Assembly (NCBI GenBank): GCA_016125475.1
Contig: WGLR01000003.1
Span: forward strand, 257,945 to 321,944
Source of the DNA: Betaproteobacteria bacterium
GTDB taxonomy: Bacteria; Pseudomonadota; Gammaproteobacteria; Burkholderiales; Ga0077523
Length of the DNA: 64,000 nt
Direction of reading: 5' to 3'
The translations under genes were made by a program, and so were the position numbers. Below are positions 8,410-17,583 of the stretch, piece after piece. The stretch's first letter is position 1. Each line of letters starts with the position of its first letter. The notes under the pieces were generated by a model, which searched no databases, was not told the origin of the DNA, and worked only from the letters and a program-made list of their open reading frames with translations.

Positions 8410-9459
8410 TCAGAACTCCGGGTGAATGCGGTGCGGCCCGAACACGCTGTCGGGATCGAGTGCGCGCTTCACGCGCTTGTGGAGTTCGAGCACCGGCGGC
8501 GCGAGCCGCTGGATTCCTTGTCCGCGCTCGCCGCCTCGGAACAGCGTCGCGTGCCCGCCCGCAGCCTGCGCCGCCGCATGCACACGCTCCGGCTCGACAT
8601 CCTGCGCGACCCAGCGCAGCGCCCCGTGCCATTCGATCAGCTGCGGACCGAGATCGAGGGGCATGGTCGTGCTCCGTATCGAGAGGCGCCACAGCGCGGC
8701 GTTCGACGAGAAGAACGTGTGCGTCTGGTCGCGCACCGATGTCCAGAAGGCACCGTCCGGTGTCACGGCTTCGCCGCCGAGCCTCTCCCGGGCGGCGTCC
8801 ACGGCCGCGCGGGCTCCCGACAGGCGCACGCAGAGGCGTCCGTCCGCGTGGCAGCTGGCGGAGATCGGCAGCGGCTGCGCGGCCCAGCGGTTGATCCGGT
8901 CGATCGCGATGGCTTCGTCGAATTCGAATGCGAGCGTGCACTCGGTCTCCGGCTTCGGCAGGACCTTGAGCGACACCTCGGTCACGAGCGCGAGCGTCCC
9001 GAACGATCCGGTGACGAGCCGGGAGAGGTCGAAGCCCGCGACGTTCTTCATCACCCGGCCACCGAAAGAGAGGTCCCGGCCCTGTGCGTCTATCACGCGA
9101 ACGCCCAGCACGAAGTCGCGAGCCGAACCGGCTGCCACGCGGCGCGGTCCCGAGAGTCCCGCGGCGATGACGCCCCCGATGGTCGAGTCGTGCCCGAGGT
9201 GGGGAGGCTCGAACGCGAGCATCTGGCCGCCCTCGGCGAGCGTCCGGTCGATCTCGTCGAGCGGTGTGCCGGCGCGTGCGGTGAGCACGAGTTCCGACGG
9301 GTCGTAGTCGACGATGCCCCGGTACGCGCGGGTGTCGAGGACCTCGCCTTCGAGCGCCACGCCGTAGAAGTCCTTCGTGCCCCCGCCGCGAATGCGAAGG
9401 CAGCGCTTTTCCGCGGAAGCGTCGCGAACGGCTTCCGCAAACTGTTCGGGTATCGCCAT
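8410..9459 (-). CDS. glcE: Glycolate oxidase FAD-binding subunit GlcE
   Basis: A 349-residue FAD-binding type 4 (PCMH) protein, the second flavin subunit of glycolate dehydrogenase. Motifs include RIRGGGTKDFYG, the FAD-contact GSFGTLALVTEVSLKV and VMKNVAGFDLSRL. The ATG at 9459 overlaps the glcD stop as TGATG, giving tight translational coupling. The C terminus PDSVFGPHRIHPEF is typical of GlcE. Confidence 0.93.
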   Translation of the reverse strand: MAIPEQFAEAVRDASAEKRCLRIRGGGTKDFYGVALEGEVLDTRAYRGIVDYDPSELVLTARAGTPLDEIDRTLAEGGQMLAFEPPHLGHDSTIGGVIAAGLSGPRRVAAGSARDFVLGVRVIDAQGRDLSFGGRVMKNVAGFDLSRLVTGSFGTLALVTEVSLKVLPKPETECTLAFEFDEAIAIDRINRWAAQPLPISASCHADGRLCVRLSGARAAVDAARERLGGEAVTPDGAFWTSVRDQTHTFFSSNAALWRLSIRSTTMPLDLGPQLIEWHGALRWVAQDVEPERVHAAAQAAGGHATLFRGGERGQGIQRLAPPVLELHKRVKRALDPDSVFGPHRIHPEF

Positions 9460-10958
9460 CAGAATCTCGGAAGTTCGGGAAAGCGTTCCTGCCCGCGGTG
9501 TACGTGCATCATCCCGAACTCCGCGCAGCGGTGGAGCGTGGGGACGGCCTTGCCCGGGTTGAGGAGGTCCTGCGGATCGAAGGCGCGCTTCACGGCACGG
9601 AAGACTTCCAGCTCGTCCGGATGGAACTGCACGCACATCTCGTTGATCTTCTCCATGCCCACGCCGTGCTCGCCGGTGATCGTGCCGCCGGCCTCGATGC
9701 AGAGGGTGAGGATGCGCGACCCGAACTGTGCGGCCTTCTCGGCCTCGCCCGGAACGTTCGCGTCGAACATGATCAGCGGGTGCAGGTTGCCGTCGCCCGC
9801 GTGGAACACGTTGGGGCATCGCAGCCCGAATTCCTCCGACAGCCGCGCGATGCCCTGGAGCACCTCGGCGAGCCGGCGCTTCGGGATCGTGCCGTCCATG
9901 CAGTAGTAGTCGGGCATGATGCGGCCGACCGCGGGGAACGCTGCCTTGCGGCCCGACCAGAACCGGAGCCGTTCGGCCTCGTCCTTCGAGAGCCGGATCT
10001 GCGTCGCGCCGCTCGCGCGCATCACGGCTTCCATCCGTTCGATCTCGGCGGCGACCTCTTCCGGCGTCCCGTCGGATTCGCAGAGCAGGATCGCTTCGGC
10101 ATCGAGCGGGTAGTTCGCGTGCACGAACTGCTCCACGGCCTCGGTCGCGAGCCTGTCCATCATCTCCAGCCCGGCGGGGATGATGCCCGCGGCGATGATG
10201 TTCGCAACGGCCTGGCCGGCCTTCTCGAGCGAATCGAACGCGGCCAGGACCACGCGCGCGAGCTGCGGCTTCGGCAGCAGCTTCACGGTGATCTCGGTGA
10301 CGACGCCGAGCAGCCCCTCCGAACCGATGGTGAGGGCGAGCAGGCCGTAGCCTGCGGCATCGAGTCCGTCGCCACCCAGCACGAGGACCTCGCCCTCGAT
10401 CGTCACGAGACGGACCGCGAGGACGTTGTGCACCGTGAGGCCGTACTTCAGGCAGTGCACGCCACCGGAGTTCTCCGCGATGTTCCCGCCGATCGAACAC
10501 GCGATCTGGCTCGACGGGTCCGGTGCGTAGTAGAGGCCGTAGGGCGCCGTCGCCTCCGATATGGCGAGGTTCCGGACGCCGGGCTGGACCGTCGCCGTGC
10601 GGCGCACCGGATCGATCTCGACGATGCGCTTCATCTTCGAGAGGCCCAGCGTGACGCCTTCCGCGTGCGGCAGCGCACCTCCCGAGAGGCCGGTGCCCGC
10701 TCCGCGGGCGACGATGGGTACGCCGAGTTCGTGGCACACCCGCATCACCGCGCGGACCTGATCCTCGTTTTCCGGCAGCGCGACCGCGAGCGGCACGTTG
10801 CGAAACGCGGGAAGGCCGTCACACTCGTAGGGTTTGGTGTCCTCCCGCGAATGGAGCAGGTTTGCCGGCGGCAGCACCTGGCCGAGACGACGGATCACCT
10901 CGTCGCGATCGACGCTCGCCTGCGCGGAAGGTAGCGATTCGGGTTTGCCCATGTTCAC
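9459..10958 (-). CDS. glcD: Glycolate oxidase catalytic subunit GlcD
   Basis: A 499-residue FAD-linked oxidase matching the usual GlcD length. It oxidises glycolate to glyoxylate. The PP-loop region VPIVARGAGTGLSGGALP and the FAD segment CSIGGNIAENSGGVHCLKYG are clear, and the C-terminal domain carries the GTITGEHGVGMEK motif. A GTG at 10958 overlaps the upstream kinase gene's stop (GTGA), while an ATG two codons later is also possible. It is coupled on both sides to gckA and glcE. Confidence 0.95.
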   Translation of the reverse strand: MNMGKPESLPSAQASVDRDEVIRRLGQVLPPANLLHSREDTKPYECDGLPAFRNVPLAVALPENEDQVRAVMRVCHELGVPIVARGAGTGLSGGALPHAEGVTLGLSKMKRIVEIDPVRRTATVQPGVRNLAISEATAPYGLYYAPDPSSQIACSIGGNIAENSGGVHCLKYGLTVHNVLAVRLVTIEGEVLVLGGDGLDAAGYGLLALTIGSEGLLGVVTEITVKLLPKPQLARVVLAAFDSLEKAGQAVANIIAAGIIPAGLEMMDRLATEAVEQFVHANYPLDAEAILLCESDGTPEEVAAEIERMEAVMRASGATQIRLSKDEAERLRFWSGRKAAFPAVGRIMPDYYCMDGTIPKRRLAEVLQGIARLSEEFGLRCPNVFHAGDGNLHPLIMFDANVPGEAEKAAQFGSRILTLCIEAGGTITGEHGVGMEKINEMCVQFHPDELEVFRAVKRAFDPQDLLNPGKAVPTLHRCAEFGMMHVHRGQERFPELPRF

Positions 10959-12247
10959 TTCTCGATGAGGATGGCGCGGAAGTCGTTCACGTTCGTGAGC
11001 GTGGGGCCGGTCACGACCGTGTCGCCCAGCGCCTCGAAGAAACCGTGCCCGTCATTATCGGCAAGGCTCGCCTTCGCGTCCACGCCGAGCGCGAGGGCCC
11101 GTGTCAGGGTGTCGGGCGTCACGATCGCCCCTGCGGTCTCCTCGGCGCCGTCGATGCCGTCGGTGTCGCCCGCGAGTGCATGCACACCTGCAGCACCTTC
11201 CAGTGCGACCGCAAGCGCGAGCAGGAATTCGACGTTGCGTCCCCCGCGGCCCTGACCGCGCACCGTCACGGTCGTCTCCCCACCGGAGAGCAGCACGCAG
11301 GGCGACGGCACGGGCTGTCCGTGCGCGAGAACCTGGCGGGCGATGCCCGCGTGCACGAGCGCGACGTCACGCGATTCCCCTTCGAGCGCGTTGCCGAGGA
11401 TCAGCGGGGTGATGCCGGCTTCGCGGGCCACCTGCGCGGCGGCCTCGAGTGCCATCTGCGGCGTCGCGATCATGTGCGTCTCGCACCGCGCGAGGCGCGG
11501 GTCACCCGGCTTGGGGGTCTCGTCGTGGCCTGCCGCAAGGTGCTCGAGCACCCCGGCCGGTTCGGTGATGTGATACTTGCGAAGGATCCCCAGCGCGTCG
11601 GCGTAGGTGGTGCGGTCGGCGATCGTCGGTCCGGACGCGATCACCGCGGGATCGTCTCCCGGCACGTCCGAGATCGTGAGCGTGACGACCCTCGCGGGCG
11701 CGGCGGCTGCCGCGAGCCGCCCGCCCTTGATCGCGGAAAGATGCTTGCGCACGCAGTTCATCTCGGTGATGTTCGCGCCGCTGCGCAGCAGGGCGCGGTT
11801 GATCGCCTGCTTGTCCTGCAGCGTGAGCCCGGCGGCCGGCAGCGTGAGCAGCGAGGAGCCCCCTCCCGAGATGAGGCAGAGCACGAGATCGTCCTCGCCG
11901 AGCCCCTGCACGAGACGCAGGATGCGCTCCGCGGCTTCGCGGCCCGCCATGTCGGGGACGGGATGGGCGGCCTCCACGATCTCGATGTGGCGCGTCGGGA
12001 CCTTGTGACCGTAGCGCGTGACGACGAGTCCCTCGATCTCGCCGGGCCAGTGCATCTCGACGGCAGCAGCCATGGCGGCGGACGCCTTGCCGGCGCCGAT
12101 CACGACCGTGCGGCCGCGCGGTGGCTCGGGCAGGTGGGGCGGGACGCACTTGTCGGGCAGGGCGGACGCGACGGCCGCGTCGAACATGCGGCGCAGGAGT
12201 TCTCGGGGAAGCGTGGGCATGGTGTCGGCGTTCTCGATGCGGGTCAT
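10955..12247 (-). CDS. gckA: Glycerate 2-kinase (MOFRL family)
   Basis: A 430-residue GckA/TtuD-type protein with the glycerate kinase domain (TVVIGAGKASAAM, CLISGGGSSLL) and the C-terminal MOFRL domain (LLSGGETTVTVRGQGRGGRN, ALAGDTDGIDG). It phosphorylates D-glycerate to 2-phosphoglycerate; older annotations call it hydroxypyruvate reductase TtuD. Here it would take the glycerate made from glyoxylate into central metabolism. It overlaps glcD by four bases. Kinase function is inferred from the family. Confidence 0.9.
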   Translation of the reverse strand: MTRIENADTMPTLPRELLRRMFDAAVASALPDKCVPPHLPEPPRGRTVVIGAGKASAAMAAAVEMHWPGEIEGLVVTRYGHKVPTRHIEIVEAAHPVPDMAGREAAERILRLVQGLGEDDLVLCLISGGGSSLLTLPAAGLTLQDKQAINRALLRSGANITEMNCVRKHLSAIKGGRLAAAAAPARVVTLTISDVPGDDPAVIASGPTIADRTTYADALGILRKYHITEPAGVLEHLAAGHDETPKPGDPRLARCETHMIATPQMALEAAAQVAREAGITPLILGNALEGESRDVALVHAGIARQVLAHGQPVPSPCVLLSGGETTVTVRGQGRGGRNVEFLLALAVALEGAAGVHALAGDTDGIDGAEETAGAIVTPDTLTRALALGVDAKASLADNDGHGFFEALGDTVVTGPTLTNVNDFRAILIEK

Positions 12248-12332
12248 GGTCTGCGCGATCGTCGCGCGCGATGCCCGCTAGTTTAGTTCCTGCCACCGAA
12301 CCGCGCGAACCGGCGCGCCTTCGTGACCGGCG

Positions 12333-13274
12333 TCACGAGCCCGCCACGCGCCGTTTCGCCTCGGCCCGGGCCGTCACGTAGACGCCCGCGAGCAGCAGGC
12401 CGAAGCCCGCCATCTGCAGCGGCGACGCGCGTTCGCCGAACAGCACCCAGGCGAGGATCGCCGCCCCGACGGGCTCTCCCAGGATGGCCATGGCGACCGT
12501 CGGCGCCGGGAGCCGGCGCACGGCCCAGTTGAAGGTCGTGTGGCCGATCAACTGCGGACCGGCTGCGAGCAGCAGGGTGAGCACGTAGGCCAGCGCGGGC
12601 AGACCGACGAGTGGCTGGCCCGCGATCCACGCGGTCACGACCAGCGTCGCCGCGGCGACTCCGTAGGCGATCCAGATGTAGGCGGTGAGCGAGAGCTCGC
12701 CCCGCAGACGCCTGCCGATCAGCAGATACGTCGAAGCCATGAGCGCGCCCACGAGCGCGAGCGCGTTGCCGAGGGACGCCTGCGCAGCACCCGCGACGTG
12801 ACCGCCCTCCGTCGCGAACACGAACACGCTGCCACCGACGCCGAGCACGATTCCGGCGGTGGCGGTTCGCGACGGCGGTTCCCGGAGCCAGAGCCACGCC
12901 GCGATGCCGACCCAGATGGGGTTCGTGGTCACCAGCACCGCACTGGCTGCCACCGACGTGTACTCGAGCGACGTGATCCAGGTCGCGAAATGGATGGCGA
13001 GCACGAGACCGGACACGGCCGCGAGGGTGATCGTCGAGCGCTTCGCACGCGGCAGTTCGGATCGCACGCGGGGCCACGCGTAGGGCGAGAGCAGCAGCGT
13101 CGCGAACGAGAGCCGGAGCGCGGCGATGCTGAGCGAGCCGGTGCCCGTGTGCTGGGCGTAGCGGATCAGGATCGACGCCGTCGACACCACGCAGACGCCG
13201 GCCGCGAGCACGGCGTAGGGCAGCCAGCGCGGCGTCCCCGTGCGCTGTCCGGCCGCGGACGTGTCAGCAGGCAC
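12333..13274 (-). CDS. EamA/DMT-family transporter
   Basis: A 313-residue integral membrane protein with about ten hydrophobic segments arranged as two EamA repeats of five helices. These include LPYAVLAAGVCVVSTASILI near the N terminus and LGNALALVGALMASTYLLIG in the middle. The drug/metabolite transporter superfamily mostly exports small metabolites. Its position between hyi and the glycerate kinase gene suggests a C2/C3 hydroxy or oxo acid, but the substrate cannot be read from sequence. Confidence 0.85.
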   Translation of the reverse strand: MPADTSAAGQRTGTPRWLPYAVLAAGVCVVSTASILIRYAQHTGTGSLSIAALRLSFATLLLSPYAWPRVRSELPRAKRSTITLAAVSGLVLAIHFATWITSLEYTSVAASAVLVTTNPIWVGIAAWLWLREPPSRTATAGIVLGVGGSVFVFATEGGHVAGAAQASLGNALALVGALMASTYLLIGRRLRGELSLTAYIWIAYGVAAATLVVTAWIAGQPLVGLPALAYVLTLLLAAGPQLIGHTTFNWAVRRLPAPTVAMAILGEPVGAAILAWVLFGERASPLQMAGFGLLLAGVYVTARAEAKRRVAGS

Positions 13275-13328
13275 GGTGCGCGGACGTCGACCGCGGCGCG
13301 CGCGGGGCGCCGGGAACGCTGGCGACGC

Positions 13329-14108
13329 CTAGCCCAGGTACTTGCGTGCCCAACCCAGACCGTCCTCGGTCTTGCCGGCTGGCCGGTACTCGCAGCCGAT
13401 CCAGCCCTGGTATCCGAGGCGGTCGATGTGCCCGAACAGGAACTCGTAGTTGATCTCGCCGGTCCCGGGTTCGTGGCGCCCCGGGGTGTCGGCAAGCTGC
13501 ATGTGGCCGATCTTCGCGAGGTTCATCTCGATGGTCGGCGCGAGATCGCCCTCCATGATCTGCATGTGATAGATGTCGTACTGGAAAGCGAGGTTGGGCA
13601 CGTCCGCGTAGTGCATGACGTCGAATGCCTGTCGCGAGGTGTTCAGGTAGAAGCCGGGAATGTCACGCGTGTTGATGGCCTCGATCAGGATCGTGATGCC
13701 GTGCGACGCGGTCTGCTCGCCGGCGTACCGGAGGCTCCTGATGTACGCCTCGCGCATCGCGTCGTCCGAGACGCCGCGTGGACGCAGCCCCGCCATCACG
13801 TGGAGCTGTTTCGCGCCGAGCACCCGGGCGTACTCGAGCGCACGCCCGACGCTGTCCTGGAATTCGCCGAACCTGGCCGGATCGCACGCGAGCCCGCGGT
13901 CACCCGCGGCCCAGTCACCGGGCGGGAGGTTGAAGAGCACCATCTCCAGGCCGTGCTGCTCCAGTTCCGCCCGGATCCGGTCGGCGGGAAAGTCGTACGG
14001 AAACAGGAACTCCACGCCGCGGAATCCCGCCCTGGCGGCGGCACCGAAGCGCTCGAGGAACGGCACTTCGTTGAACATCATCGAGAGGTTGGCATTGAGC
14101 TTGGGCAT
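13329..14108 (-). CDS. hyi: Hydroxypyruvate isomerase
   Basis: A 259-residue xylose-isomerase-like TIM barrel of the Hyi family, which interconverts hydroxypyruvate and tartronate semialdehyde. Visible landmarks are MPKLNANLSMMFNEVPFLERF at the N terminus, ILIEAINTRDIPGF with the first catalytic Glu, FQYDIYHMQIMEGD, GHMQLADTPGRHEPGTGEINY and the final GCEYRPAG with the second catalytic Glu. It is the first gene of the glycolate block. Glyoxylate carboligase and tartronate semialdehyde reductase are not in the window. Confidence 0.93.
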   Translation of the reverse strand: MPKLNANLSMMFNEVPFLERFGAAARAGFRGVEFLFPYDFPADRIRAELEQHGLEMVLFNLPPGDWAAGDRGLACDPARFGEFQDSVGRALEYARVLGAKQLHVMAGLRPRGVSDDAMREAYIRSLRYAGEQTASHGITILIEAINTRDIPGFYLNTSRQAFDVMHYADVPNLAFQYDIYHMQIMEGDLAPTIEMNLAKIGHMQLADTPGRHEPGTGEINYEFLFGHIDRLGYQGWIGCEYRPAGKTEDGLGWARKYLG

Positions 14109-14169
14109 GAGCGTCGTCCGAGTGGAGGTTGTGCGTGGCGGTCGCCGGCCCGACCGCGATGTGCGCTCG

Positions 14170-14175
14170 ATTATA
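14170..14175 (-). promoter_or_regulatory. Candidate -10 element for the hyi-glc block
   Basis: On the minus strand the bases read TATAAT, exactly the sigma-70 -10 consensus, 61 bases before the hyi start in an otherwise GC-rich divergent gap shared with the MoxR gene. No good -35 is visible at 16-18 bases. Confidence 0.4.
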
Positions 14176-14318
14176 TAAGCGCGTCACGGGTTCCCACGCG
14201 TAGAGGACCGATGCCGTCCCTTCCTGTCCGCCCGCGCACCCCGGCGGTGTCGCGTGGCGCCCGCCACCGCAGTCGGGTTAGCATTGGCGGACCTTCCCCT
14301 TCCTCCGACGGATTGCCC

Positions 14319-15164
14319 ATGCGCTTCACCGGAACTGACACCTACGTCGCGACCGACGACCTCATGATGGCGGTCAACGCGGCCATCACGCTGGAGCGGC
14401 CGCTGCTCATCAAGGGCGAGCCCGGAACGGGCAAGACGATGCTCGCGCTCGAGGTCGCGAAGGCGCTCGGGCGGCCGCTGCACCAGTGGCACGTGAAGTC
14501 GACGGCCAAGGCACAGCAGGGCCTCTACGAATACGACGCCGTGTCGCGGCTGCGGGATTCGCAGCTCGGCGACGGGCGCGTGCACGACATCGCGAACTAC
14601 ATCAAGCGCGGGCCCGTCTGGGAGGCGTTCGAGTCCGGGACGCCGGCCGTGCTGCTGATCGACGAGATCGACAAGGCGGACATCGAGTTTCCGAACGACC
14701 TCCTGCGCGAACTCGACCGCATGGAGTTCTACGTCTACGAGACACAGCAGACCGTCCGGGCGCGGCACCGGCCCGCGATGATCATCACGTCGAACAACGA
14801 GAAGGAACTGCCCGACGCGTTCCTGAGGCGCTGCTTCTTCCACTACATCCGCTTCCCGGACCGGGAGACGATGGAGAAGATCGTGGAGGTCCACTTCTCG
14901 GGTCTCAAGCGCAGTCTCCTCCAGCAGGCGCTCACGGTGTTCTTCGAGATCCGGGAGGTGCCCGGCCTGAAGAAGAAGCCGTCGACGTCCGAGCTGCTCG
15001 ACTGGCTCAAGCTGCTCGTCGCGGAGGACATCCCCGAGGAGGCCCTGCACAGTCAGGACCAGGGCAAGATCATTCCTCCGCTCCACGGTGCGCTGCTCAA
15101 GAACGAGCAGGACGTCCACCTCTTCGAACGGCTCGTGTTCATGGCGCGGCGCGGGCGTTCCTGA
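14319..15164 (+). CDS. MoxR-family AAA+ ATPase
   Basis: A 281-residue MoxR-type AAA+ protein with Walker A GEPGTGKT (33-40), Walker B LLIDEIDKAD, sensor 1 IITSNNEKELPDAF and the arginine-finger segment FLRRCFFHYI. MoxR ATPases act with VWA-domain partners as chaperones for metal-cofactor insertion or complex assembly. Its partner is encoded 31 bases downstream. The ATG at 14319 begins the conserved FTGTDTYVATDDL segment. The client protein is not apparent. Confidence 0.9.
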   Translation: MRFTGTDTYVATDDLMMAVNAAITLERPLLIKGEPGTGKTMLALEVAKALGRPLHQWHVKSTAKAQQGLYEYDAVSRLRDSQLGDGRVHDIANYIKRGPVWEAFESGTPAVLLIDEIDKADIEFPNDLLRELDRMEFYVYETQQTVRARHRPAMIITSNNEKELPDAFLRRCFFHYIRFPDRETMEKIVEVHFSGLKRSLLQQALTVFFEIREVPGLKKKPSTSELLDWLKLLVAEDIPEEALHSQDQGKIIPPLHGALLKNEQDVHLFERLVFMARRGRS

Positions 15165-15195
15165 CCCGCACGCACGCATACGGTTCGCGACGAAC

Positions 15196-16374
15196 GTGCT
15201 GATCGAGTTCTTCCTGAAGCTCAAGGACAGCGGCCTGCCGGTGTCCGTGAAGGAATATCTCACGCTGCTCGAGGCCGTGAAGGCCGGCCTGCCCGGCTAC
15301 AGCGTGGACGGGTTCTATTACCTCTCCCGCGCCTGCCTCGTGAAGGACGAGTCCAACTACGACAAGTTCGATCGCGTGTTCGGTGCCTACTTCAAGGGCC
15401 TCACCGCACTGCCGGAGACGCTCGCCGCCACGATCCCCGAGGAGTGGCTGCGCAGGCAGGCGGAACTGCTGCTGTCGGACGAGGACAAGGCACTCGTCGA
15501 GTCCCTGGGCGGGTGGGACAAGCTCATGGAAACGCTGCGTCGACGTCTCGAGGAGCAGAAGGGGCGCCACCAGGGCGGGTCGAAATGGATCGGCACCGCC
15601 GGCACGTCGCCATTCGGGGCATACGGTTTCAATCCGGAGGGCGTGCGCATCGGGCAGGACGGCTCGCGCAATCGTCGTGCGGTCAAGGTCTGGGACGAAC
15701 GCCAGTACCGCAACCTCGACGACTCGGTCGAACTCGGCACGCGCAACATCAAGGTCGCGCTGAAGCGGCTGCGCAGGTTCGCGCGGGAAGGGGCGGCCGA
15801 GGAACTCGATCTCGACGACACGATACGCTCGACCGCGCGCAATGCGGGCTGGCTCGACATCAGGATGGTGCCCGAGCGGCACAACGCCGTGAAGGTGCTG
15901 CTGTTCCTCGACGTGGGTGGGTCGATGGACGACCACGTCAAGGTCTGCGAGGAGCTCTTCTCGGCCACGCGCACCGAGTTCAAGCACCTCGAGTACTTCT
16001 ACTTCCACAATTTCCTCTACGAGAGCGTCTGGAAGGACAACCGGCGCCGCAACAGCGAGCGGTTCGGCACCTTGACGCTGCTGCACACGTTTCCGCACGA
16101 CTACAAGGTGATCTTCGTGGGGGACGCGACGATGAGTCCCTACGAGATCGCATACCCGGGGGGCTCGGTCGAGCACCACAACGAGGAGGCGGGCGCGGTC
16201 TGGCTCCAGCGCGTGCTCGACGTCTATCCGCGCACGGTCTGGCTGAATCCCCAGCCGGAGGATCGCTGGGACTACTACGATTCCGTGCGCATGACGCGGC
16301 AGCTCATGGGCGACCGCATGTACCCGCTCACGATCGACGGCCTGGATCGTGCGATGAAGGAACTCACGCGCTGA
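15196..16374 (+). CDS. VWA-domain protein, CoxE-like MoxR partner
   Basis: A 392-residue protein with a C-terminal von Willebrand A fold whose MIDAS-like motif reads FLDVGGSMDDH (D-x-G-x-S). It is preceded by an N-terminal helical region (LIEFFLKLKDSGLPVSVKEY). The later segment KVIFVGDATMSPYEI fits the VWA core. I chose GTG at 15196 because homologues I recall begin with (M)LIxFFxxLK; no strong ribosome binding site is visible, so coupling to the MoxR gene is likely. The pair probably remodels a metalloenzyme elsewhere in the genome. Confidence 0.85.
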   Translation: MLIEFFLKLKDSGLPVSVKEYLTLLEAVKAGLPGYSVDGFYYLSRACLVKDESNYDKFDRVFGAYFKGLTALPETLAATIPEEWLRRQAELLLSDEDKALVESLGGWDKLMETLRRRLEEQKGRHQGGSKWIGTAGTSPFGAYGFNPEGVRIGQDGSRNRRAVKVWDERQYRNLDDSVELGTRNIKVALKRLRRFAREGAAEELDLDDTIRSTARNAGWLDIRMVPERHNAVKVLLFLDVGGSMDDHVKVCEELFSATRTEFKHLEYFYFHNFLYESVWKDNRRRNSERFGTLTLLHTFPHDYKVIFVGDATMSPYEIAYPGGSVEHHNEEAGAVWLQRVLDVYPRTVWLNPQPEDRWDYYDSVRMTRQLMGDRMYPLTIDGLDRAMKELTR

Positions 16375-16404
16375 GGAGGGCTCCTGCTTCGCGCCAGAAT
16401 GGAC

Positions 16405-16436
16405 AGTCTCCTTACGCATCGCCGTGTCAGGAGACT
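16405..16436. promoter_or_regulatory. Inverted repeat upstream of the sigma-54 promoter
   Basis: AGTCTCCT and AGGAGACT form a perfect 8-bp inverted repeat separated by 16 bases. It sits 79 bases before the -24 element, the distance expected for an upstream activator site. It could instead be the end of the VWA transcript, but the T run is only two bases. Confidence 0.4.
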
Positions 16437-16514
16437 TTACAGGCGGATGCATTTGTCCAAATTCATGATGCGGCGTTCGGCATAACACGATGATTCGAAG
16501 TGTTTGTTTGCCAA

Positions 16515-16529
16515 TGGCACGCGCGTTGC
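16515..16529 (+). promoter_or_regulatory. Sigma-54 (-24/-12) promoter of the PEP-CTERM gene
   Basis: TGGCACGCGCGTTGC matches the RpoN consensus TGGCACG-N4-TTGC without mismatch at the invariant GG and GC positions. It is the only clear promoter in the 363-base gap 16375-16737 and leaves a leader of about 200 bases before the ATG at 16738. Sigma-54 control with the PrsK/PrsR system is known for some PEP-CTERM genes. Confidence 0.8.
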
Positions 16530-16737
16530 GTCGGAGGTAGAAAAAGTCCGTCCGGAACGGACCGGATCCGGGGCGCCGGCCAGAGGTCGTCCCCCGACCG
16601 GGAATCCGCCGGAAGGATCCGGAATCACCAGGGCACTCGCGCCGGGCGAGGCTGGGGCCCCGCTGACTCGTGGGCCGTCGAACCGGCAGCGGGCCGGCTC
16701 CGACCTGCTCCGGTGCGCTCGCAGAGGAGGCCTTCGA

Positions 16738-17583
16738 ATGCGCATCGCGACCTTGCACACCTTCCCGAAGAACGTCATCGCCGCGGCCATCGCTGCGGCG
16801 ATGAGTACTTCCGCCCACGCGGTCACGTTCTTGTGGTCCACGGGCAACTTCGACGTGAGCGGTGTGCCGGGGGTGCTGGTCCCCCCCGACACGCTCGGCA
16901 TCGCCTCCGGGGGGACCAAATACCTGAACGCCGGCTTCGCGAACCAGAGCACGGTCACTGCCACGGACACCATCTATGTCTTCAATGGCAGCACGCTCAC
17001 GAACGATGGCACCTACGACCTGCACGGCGACGTCAATCTCGCAAACGCCTACGGCGGATACTTCGTCAACGGTGCCACCGGCGTCCTGCGCAAGAGCGAC
17101 GGCGTCGGCGTCAGTGACGTGAACCTCACGTTCACGAACGATGGCGGAACGATCGAGGCCCAGACCGGCACGATCAGGTTCGGCTACGGCAACGCGGTGT
17201 TCAACGACGGGTCGCGGTTCCAGGGTGCCGGCCAGATCGTGGTGAGCAGCAACGCATCGTTCAGCGGGTCCATCGGCACCAGCGGCAACCTGTTCCTCAC
17301 CGCGGGGACGCTCACCGGCGCGACCACGGGCGGTGCCGTGCTCGGGGGCGACGCCCACTGGAGCGGTGGTTCGCTCGCAGGCATCTGGACCGTCGGCGCC
17401 GGCAGGACGCTCGATGCGCGTTCCGGCGCGGTGAAGTACGTCAACGCGACGCTTTCCAATCAGGGCACGATCGCCGCGACCGATGACGTCTTCGTCTACG
17501 GGGGCATGCGCTCACCAACGGAGGCGTCTACGACCTTCAGGGAGACGTCAACCTCAGGAATTCTTACGGTGGCAGCTTCGTGA
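16738..17583 (+). CDS. PEP-CTERM repeat protein, N-terminal part (frameshifted)
   Basis: First reading frame of one long surface-protein gene. ATG at 16738 has AGAGGAGG seven bases upstream and starts a signal peptide (MRIATLHTFPKNVIAAAIAA onward, ending near SAHA). The exported part is a low-cysteine, Gly/Thr/Asn-rich beta-strand repeat protein. Translation leaves the repeat pattern after ATDDVFVYGG at about 17500-17505, where five G precede CATG. Adding one base there restores YGGHALTNGGVYDLQGDVNL and joins this frame to the next entry. The unshifted product ends uselessly at 17583. The break is either a real mutation or a homopolymer sequencing error. Confidence 0.75.
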   Translation: MRIATLHTFPKNVIAAAIAAAMSTSAHAVTFLWSTGNFDVSGVPGVLVPPDTLGIASGGTKYLNAGFANQSTVTATDTIYVFNGSTLTNDGTYDLHGDVNLANAYGGYFVNGATGVLRKSDGVGVSDVNLTFTNDGGTIEAQTGTIRFGYGNAVFNDGSRFQGAGQIVVSSNASFSGSIGTSGNLFLTAGTLTGATTGGAVLGGDAHWSGGSLAGIWTVGAGRTLDARSGAVKYVNATLSNQGTIAATDDVFVYGGMRSPTEASTTFRETSTSGILTVAAS

